A model generated the notes under the pieces. The model was given only the letters and a program-made list of their open reading frames with translations. It ran no database searches and had not been told where the DNA came from. A stretch of 64,000 nucleotides of DNA, from positions 432,001-496,000 of the forward strand of contig NW_026262737.1 of the NCBI RefSeq assembly GCF_021869535.1. The letters are read 5' to 3'. A program made the position numbers and the translations under genes. This DNA is from Mytilus californianus (taxonomy: Eukaryota > Mollusca > Bivalvia > Mytilida > Mytilidae). Positions 57,481 to 64,000 of the stretch are shown in pieces; the first letter of the stretch is position 1; each line of letters starts with the position of its first letter.

Positions 57481-58145
57481 GACTGCATGACATCAAATCC
57501 TTATGGGTACATGTCAAAACAAAATTTCAAACAAACAGCGCTTTTATAGTGGTTCAATAATGATGGAACTCCGTGTATATATTTACTCCTGCTGAAAAAA
57601 CAGTATTTTAGTGAAATAAAACCGACCATCAAGTTGTAAGAGCGACAAAAATATCTTATTTTGTTATTTTTAAAATTACAATTGTTGGCATATTGTTGAC
57701 ATATGTGTGATGTATTTAACAGTTATACAATAAAATCTTCCGAACCAACTTTCCAGCCTGTTTTAACCTATTGTCATTCCATATCTCTATTTTTTGGAAT
57801 ATTAGAAAATATAAGCGTACATGTATTACCGTCGACTTTTTTGTTCATATCATTTAAAAAATGACAAGATCTCAATATGATGCAGCTTTAGATTTTTTTA
57901 AATTGCAGAGAGACTGAAGGTCTAAAGCAAATTCTTGTATGTAAAACAAAAATAAACACACACATATATTAGAATTTGGCTGCATAGTGCATTGCAATGT
58001 GTTGATTACATGTTTTATCATTTATCAGAATCATATTACGTTTCGATTTTCAAATGGGATATTGGGCCAAAAAAGGTCACCTTATTAATAATATATTTTC
58101 TTTTTTTCAGCTATTTAAATCAATGTTATTAATTTCTATTTCAAT
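57481..58145. other. No gene recognised
   Basis: AT-rich sequence without a recognised exon or repeat boundary. Confidence 0.5.
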
Positions 58146-58154
58146 ACATTACTT

Positions 58155-58290
58155 TTGCATACCTGCCAACTATCCCGTTTTGCGCGGGAGACTCCCGCTC
58201 AAATGACGAAATTCGGGAAATCTCCCGCTTGCCGGTACCCTCCCGCGAGGGAGTATATAATCTCCCGCTTTTGCCGTTTTGGATATTTTA
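58155..58290 (+). repeat. CCCGTTTTGCGCGGGA repeat fragment
   Basis: Starts CATACCTGCCAACTATCCCG and contains repeated CTCCCGC words. This is a GC-richer island found dispersed in invertebrate genomes. The 94-codon frame starting here is not called. Confidence 0.45.
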
Positions 58291-59370
58291 ACCTTGAACG
58301 ACTTGTCATCATTAATTACGTTTTTCTGTCACTGATGAGGGTTGAAATATTCTTTATTACCTTGAACTTTACAGTTCATCGGTGTCAATACAAATTTTCA
58401 CAAAGTACACAAGTAAACAGACAGAGAATGTTCATGTAATATTGTCTCTGATTTCAAATGTAGTAAAAATGTATTTTCCTAATTGGTTAACTGTTTGATG
58501 TTCTTTAAACTTAAAAGTTCAATAAATTTAAACACACTTGGTCTAGACCAGTAATATTTCTTAATGAATTTTACTCTAAGTTCCTTATATTTCGGACAGT
58601 CAATGGTTTACATATGCAAGAATTGTTATTTTACATTATTTTCTCATTTTAAAAAAATCAGTTCTAGCACTAATGGGGTATCACCTACCTGTCATGTATT
58701 CTACAAACTCCATATGCAAGACCTTTTACTTGCATGACACTGAGAAAAATACACAATAAATAAGTCATGCTTTTGATCAATATCCATTTCATGTTTTTCT
58801 TTTGAATAATTTATTAAATAAACACACAACTCAAGGAAACTAATTAACATTAAAACACATTTGATTCATTGGATGAAAAAAAACAGGAAATATTTCAATG
58901 TTTATAATTATATCTATATAAATCATATAGATATGAATAAATGAATTGAAATCAAACTCAAGTACTTCCTGGCATTGTGCTGTTTGACGTATTCCTATTA
59001 GTTTGAAAAAAACCCAGATGAATACAATTTATACAAGGTCTTCTTGGTCTAAGAGGCTTGTTTGCACTAGTTAAGGATGAAAACTCAATGTGTTATATTT
59101 TTGACACATGTTTCCCATAATATTATGATAAAAATGATACAATAACATAGTATTTATCAATTTGTGTATGACTATATTTTGTGCAAACAGTACTACATTA
59201 ATTAATATTAATTTTTGGACCCGAAAATATAGAGCTCTTGCAAGTTGAACATAATAATTTAAAACAATAGTTGTCTATATAAACAACAACGTTAACTTCC
59301 TGGTAAACATGTTTGCGACTGCAGGCATGCGATCAATAAATCCCAATAACAAATACTTGTACAATTAAAA
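58291..59370. other. No gene recognised
   Basis: AT-rich. CTGATGA occurs at about 58334 but without hammerhead stems. Confidence 0.5.
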
Positions 59371-60514
59371 ACCAATTGTTCAAAGAACAATTGAAGGTCT
59401 TTCCACATCAATTTTCTAAATAATTGATAGGAAGCTACTTCTGGTTTACTCAAAGTTATTAATAGCGTCAATGTATAGATTTCTTCCTACTGATTCAATA
59501 AATAAATGTTTTCTATATACTTTTGCCTGAAATAAGAAAGATAATTGCCAACTTCCGGTTTAGAAAATGTCACTTCCGGTCTCATATGATAGCTTTATTC
59601 AAACTGATTCCAAAAATATATAGTTTGTATATACTTATGCCTGTAATAAGGAAGATAATATGCTACTTCCGGTTTAAAAAATGTCACTTCCGGTCTCCAA
59701 TGATAAGTTAACCTATGATCATTCAAAAATATATGGTTTCTAGGTACTTTTCCATGAAATAAGTGCAAAAAATACTACTTCCGGTTCACTCAAGGTCACT
59801 TCCGGTTTACTTTTTTCAAGGTCATATGTCAACCAGCAGTTTGCAAAAGATCCTATGGCTTTATCATGTACCAAGTTGGAGTAATAATCAATTAACTTTA
59901 ATTTGAATCATTTCAGGGACAATAACTCCTATAAGATATCATTGGATTGTTTCAGACCAAATGTATCATATCTTAATCACAATTAGGCAAACATTTTGCA
60001 CTAGTTCTTTAATTTGTAATTTTAAAAGTGACAGAGGAGATCAAATAACAAGGAAAAGTCAAAATTTAGAATATGACCTTGACATATGACCTTGGCCTCA
60101 ATTTCATTTAAATGAACCAAGGAACTCAAATCAATATACCTTAGGTCTCTATCACTTACCATACATGCTATACATTTATATATCCCTTATGTCAAATACA
60201 GAAGGGGAAATAACTCTCATATGGAGTTTACATATTGCTTCGGTCAAAATTGGACAAAACATCCTGAGGATATAACAAGCAATTTGGTCAAATAAATTTG
60301 TCGCTTTCTTTTACGGTTACTGAGAAGATGCGTGCACAAGGAAAACAGTGTTCGGGGAGATAACTCCTACAAAGAAAATTATTTGGTTTCGCAGGGTAAA
60401 TTTCAAAGGCGCATAAACTGTTCGATGTCATATACGAAACATCTAAGCGACATGTTGCGAAACAAAAATTTATCGCAAGAACAAAATTTGGCGGAAGAAA
60501 AAAAAAAATTAAAA
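59371..60514 (+). repeat. Monomer A1
   Basis: Carries three full ETS doublets (59551/59572, 59665/59686, 59777/59798) plus one worn site near 59434. Confidence 0.9.
59551..59824. promoter_or_regulatory. Cluster of ETS and nuclear-receptor type sites
   Basis: ACTTCCGGT (reverse of ACCGGAAGT, the ETS consensus) occurs six times in three pairs, each pair 21 bp start to start. TCAAGGTCA (ERR/NR5A-type half-site) occurs at 59790-59798, overlapping an ETS site, and at 59816-59824. A further TGACCTTGA is at 60074-60082. The same cluster recurs in each monomer. Binding is inferred from consensus only. Confidence 0.35.
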
Positions 60515-61891
60515 ACCAATTGTTCAAAGAACAATTGAAGGTATTATCACATCAATTTTCTAAATAATTGATGAGAAGCTAATTCTGGTTTACTCAAAGC
60601 TACTATTGGCGTCCAATCATAGGTTTCTTCATACTGATCCAATAAACATATGGTTTCTATAGACTTTTCCCTGAAATAAGGGAGATGAATGTCAACTTCC
60701 TGTTAAGACAAAATCACTTCCGGTCTCATATGATAGCTTTATTTACACTGATTCCAAAAATATATGGTTTATATATACTTTTGCCTGTAAAAAGGGAGAT
60801 AATTGGCTACTTCCGGTTTAGGAAATGTCACTTCCGGTCTCATATGATAGATTTATATACACTGCTCCCAAAATTTATGGTTTATATATACTTTTGCCTG
60901 TAAAAAGGGAGATAATTGGCTACTTCCGGTTTAGAAAATGTCACATGTCACTTTCGGTCTCATATGATAGCTTTATTTACACTGATTCCAAAAATATATG
61001 GTTTATAAATACTTATGCCTGTAATAAGGGAGATAATATGCTACTTCCGGTTTATAAAATATCACTTCCAGTCTCAAATGATAGATTATTGTATGACCAT
61101 TCAAAAAATATATGGTTTCTATGTACTTCTACATGAAACAAGTGCAGAAATGACTACTTCCGGTTCACTCAAGGTCACTTCCAGTTGACATTTTTCAAGG
61201 TCATATGTCACCCAACATTTTGCAAAAGATCTTATGGCTTTATCATGTACCAAGTTGGAGTAATAATCAATTAACCTTAAATTGAATCATTTCAGGGACA
61301 ATAACTCCTATAAGATATCATTGGATTGTTTCAGACCAAATGTATCATATCTTAATCACAATTAGGCAGACATTTTGCACTAGTTCTTTAATTTGTAGTT
61401 TTAAAAGTGACAGAGGAGATCAAATAACAAAGAAAAGTCAAAACTTAGAATATGACCTTGACATATGACCTTGGCCTCAATTTCATTTAAATGAACCAAG
61501 GAACTCAAATCAATATACCTTAGGTCTCTATCAAATACCATACATGCTATTCATTTATATATCCCTTATGTCAAATACAGAAGGGGAAATAACTCTCATA
61601 TGGAGTTTATGTATCCCTTCGGTCAAAATTGGACAAAACATCCTGAGGATATAACGAGCAATTTGGTCAAATAAATTTGTCGCTTTCCTTTACGGTTACG
61701 GAGGTGATGCTTGCACAAGGAAAACAGTGTTCGGGGAGATAACTACTACAAAGAAAATTATTTGGTTTCGCAGGGTAAATTTCAAAGGCGCATAAACTGT
61801 TCCATATCATATACCAAATATCTAAGCGACATATTGCGAAACAAATATTTATCACAAGAACAAAATTAGGCGGAAGAAAAAAACATTAAAA
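60515..61891 (+). repeat. Monomer B1
   Basis: Five doublets (first sites at 60695, 60809, 60922, 61043 and 61156). Spacing is 21 bp in all but the third, where a 7-bp duplication (ACATGTC-type) makes it 28. Confidence 0.9.
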
Positions 61892-63035
61892 ACCAATTGT
61901 TCAAAGAACAATTGAAGATCTTTCCACATCAATATTCTAAATAATTGATAGGAAGCTACTTCTGGTTTACTCAAAGTTAAAAATAGCGTCAAAGTATAGA
62001 TTTCTTCATACTGATTCAATAAATAAATGGTTTCTATATACTTTTGCCTGAAATAAGGGAGATAATTGCCAACTTCCGATTAGAAAATGTCACTTCCGGT
62101 CTCATATGATAGCTTTATTCACACTAATTCCAAAAATATATAGTTTGTATATACTTATGTCTGTAATAAGGAAGATAATATGCTACTTCCGGTTGATAAA
62201 ATGTCACTTCCGGTCTCAAATGATAGGTTAATCTATGATCATTCAAAAAATATATGGTTTCTAGGTACTTTTCCATGAAATAAGTGCAAAAAATACTACT
62301 TCCGGTTCACTCAAGGTCACTTCCGGTTTACTATTTTCAAGGTCATATGTCAACCAACAGTTTGCAAAAGACCCTATGGCTTTATCATGTACCAAGTTGG
62401 ATTAATAATCAATTAACCTTAAATTGAATCATTTGAAGGACAATAACTCCTATAAATTACATTGGATTGTTTCAGACCAAATGTATCATATCTTAATCAC
62501 AATTAGGCAAACATTTTGCACTAGTTCTTTAATTTGTAATTTTAAAAGTGACAGAGGAGATCAAATAACAAGGAAAAGTCAAAATTTAGAATATGACCTT
62601 GACATATGACCTTGGCCTCAATTTCATTTAAATGAAAAAAGGAACTCATATCAATACACCTTAGGTCTCTATCAAATACCATACATGCTATACATTTATA
62701 TATCCCTTATGTCAAATACAGAAGGGGAAATAACTCTCATATGGAGTTTACATATTGCTTCGGTCAAAATTGGACAAAACATCCTGAGGATATAACAAGC
62801 AATTTGGTAAAAAATAAATTTGTTGCTTTCTTTTACGGTTACGGAAGAGATGCGTGCACAAGTAAAACAGTGTTCGGGGAGATAACTCCTACAAAGAAAA
62901 TTATTTGGTTTCGCAAGGTAAATTTCAAAGGCGCATAAACTGTTCGAGATCATATACGAAACATCTAAGCGACATGTTGCGAAACAAAAATTTATCGCAA
63001 GAACAAAATTTGGCGGAAGAAAAAAAAATTTAAGA
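61892..63035 (+). repeat. Monomer A2
   Basis: Matches A1 at the same length (1144 bp), with scattered substitutions and compensating small indels, for example one lost base in the first ACTTCCG(G)T near 62072. Confidence 0.9.
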
Positions 63036-64000
63036 ACCAATTGTTCAAAGAACAATTGAAGGTATTATCACATCAATTTTCTAAATAATTGATGAGAAGC
63101 TAATTCTGGTTTACTCAAAGCTACTATTGGCGTCCAATCATAGGTTTCTTCATACTGATTCAATAAACATATGGTTTCTATAGACTTTTCCCTGAAATAA
63201 GGGAGATGATTGTCAACTTCCGGTTTAGACAAAATCACTTCCGGTCTCATATGATAGCTTTATTTACATTGATTCCAAAAATATATGGTTTATATATACT
63301 TTTGCCTGTAAAAAGGGAGATAATTGGCTTCTTCCGGTTTAGAAAATGTCACTTCCGGTCTCATATGATAGATCTATTTACACTGATTCCAAAAATATAT
63401 GGTTTATATATACTTTTGCCTGTAAAAAGGGAGATAATTGGCTACTTCCGGTTTAGAAAATGTCACTTTCGGTATCATATGATAGATTTATTTACACTGA
63501 TTTCAAAAATATATGGTTTATAAATACTTATGCCTGTAATAAGGGAGATAATATGCTACTTCCGGTTTATAAAATATCACTTCCAGTCTCAAATGATAGA
63601 TTTATGTATGACCTTTCAAAAAATATATGGTTTCTTTGTACTTCTACATGAAATAAGTGCAAAAATGACTACTTCCGGTTCACTCAAGGTCACTTCCGGT
63701 TGACATTTTTCAAGGTCATATGTCACCCAACATTTTGCAAAAAATCTTATGGCTTTATCATGTACCAAGTTGGAGTAATAATCAATTAACCTTTAATTGA
63801 ATCATTTGAGGGACAATAACTCATATAAGTTATCATTGGATTATTTCAGACCAAATGTATCATATCTTAACCACAATAAAGCAAACATTTCGCACTAGTT
63901 CTTTAATTTGTAATTTTAAAAGTGACAGAGGAGATCAAATAACAAGGAAAAGTCAAAATTTAGAATATGACCTTGACCTTTGACCTTGGCCTCAATTTCA
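63036..64000 (+). repeat. Monomer B2 (cut by window end)
   Basis: First 965 bp of the second B monomer. It includes doublets near 63216, 63331, 63444, 63558 and 63671 and stops in the distal TGACCTTGGCC block. Confidence 0.9.

Larger units (their letters stand above)
59371..64000 (+). repeat. Higher-order tandem repeat A-B-A-B, 2521-bp period
   Basis: Each monomer begins with the palindrome CCAATTGTTCAAAGAACAATTG at 59371, 60515, 61892 and 63036, giving lengths of 1144, 1377 and 1144 bp; the last is cut by the window edge. Every monomer contains ~112-117-bp subunits with ACTTCCGGT doublets, a distal block (GACAATAACTCCTATAAG...TGACCTTGGCC), and a closing block ending GGCGGAAGAAAAAA. Monomer B has two more subunits than A, which accounts for the 233-bp difference. 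The many open frames with YGLYILLPVKREIIGYF are translations of subunits. The array continues beyond the window. Confidence 0.95.

Noticed and set aside
58334-58340. CTGATGA followed by GGGTTGAAATA, resembling a hammerhead core
   Set aside because: No stem II between CTGATGA and GAAA and no stem I or III pairing.
63206-63523. 105-codon frame with repeating YGLYILLPVKREIIG (and similar frames at 60685-61136)
   Set aside because: Generated by the ~116-bp subunits of the tandem array, whose length happens to keep a frame open for a few units.

Overview
This window is AT-rich, repeat-dominated eukaryotic DNA, most likely from a bivalve mollusc and probably a marine mussel (Mytilus or a close relative). 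The basis is several dispersed repeat families that I recognise as typical of mussel genomes, the spliced structure of the few genes, and gene families expanded in bivalves (EGF-type receptors, P-loop/ankyrin proteins, cysteine-rich extracellular domains). There are no bacterial operons, no rRNA and no CRISPR array. Most longer open frames are chance or repeat-derived.

Genes. (1) The clearest gene is on the minus strand, from at least 49020 down to 41363. Five exons with matching splice phases encode a CC-containing segment, a cysteine-rich EGF-like region, a linker, one transmembrane helix and a cytoplasmic tail with a tyrosine motif of the inhibitory (ITIM) pattern. The 5' end is not resolved. 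(2) A plus-strand exon (15141-15426) encodes a secreted or ectodomain cysteine-rich module with clean splice sites. (3) A plus-strand pseudogene (31275-33894) retains a P-loop NTPase of the STAND class followed by ankyrin repeats. It is broken by stops, frameshifts and a 288-bp insertion. (4) A 38-codon minus-strand frame (12674-12558) starts with a convincing signal peptide.

Mobile elements by region. 0.7-1.8 kb: an inverted composite repeat. 3.3-4.5 kb: a diverged copy of the family that forms the array at 59.4-64 kb. 4.56-8.14 kb: a foldback element with ~640-bp inverted arms made of 21-bp repeats and a 6-bp target duplication. 13-27 kb and 45-57 kb: scattered minus- and plus-strand pieces of one reverse-transcriptase element (Penelope-like), best preserved at 18.7-19.8 kb. 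21.9, 25.6 and 27.8 kb: three copies of a repeat carrying a hammerhead ribozyme, two with intact cores. 29.0-30.1 and 46.8-47.8 kb: Helentron-like elements with internal tandem repeats. 34.4 and 51.0 kb: a TTAA-flanked MITE. 38.3-40.2 kb: an hAT-like element. 49.6-50.2 kb: a second foldback element whose ends resemble the first. 54-56 kb: tRNA-derived SINEs, two of them head to head.

59.37-64.0 kb is a higher-order tandem repeat in an A-B-A-B arrangement (1144 and 1377 bp, period 2521 bp). A and B differ by two ~116-bp subunits. The subunits carry pairs of ACTTCCGGT (the ETS-factor consensus), mostly exactly 21 bp apart, together with TCAAGGTCA nuclear-receptor sites. All coordinates for decayed repeats are approximate because they were found by eye.
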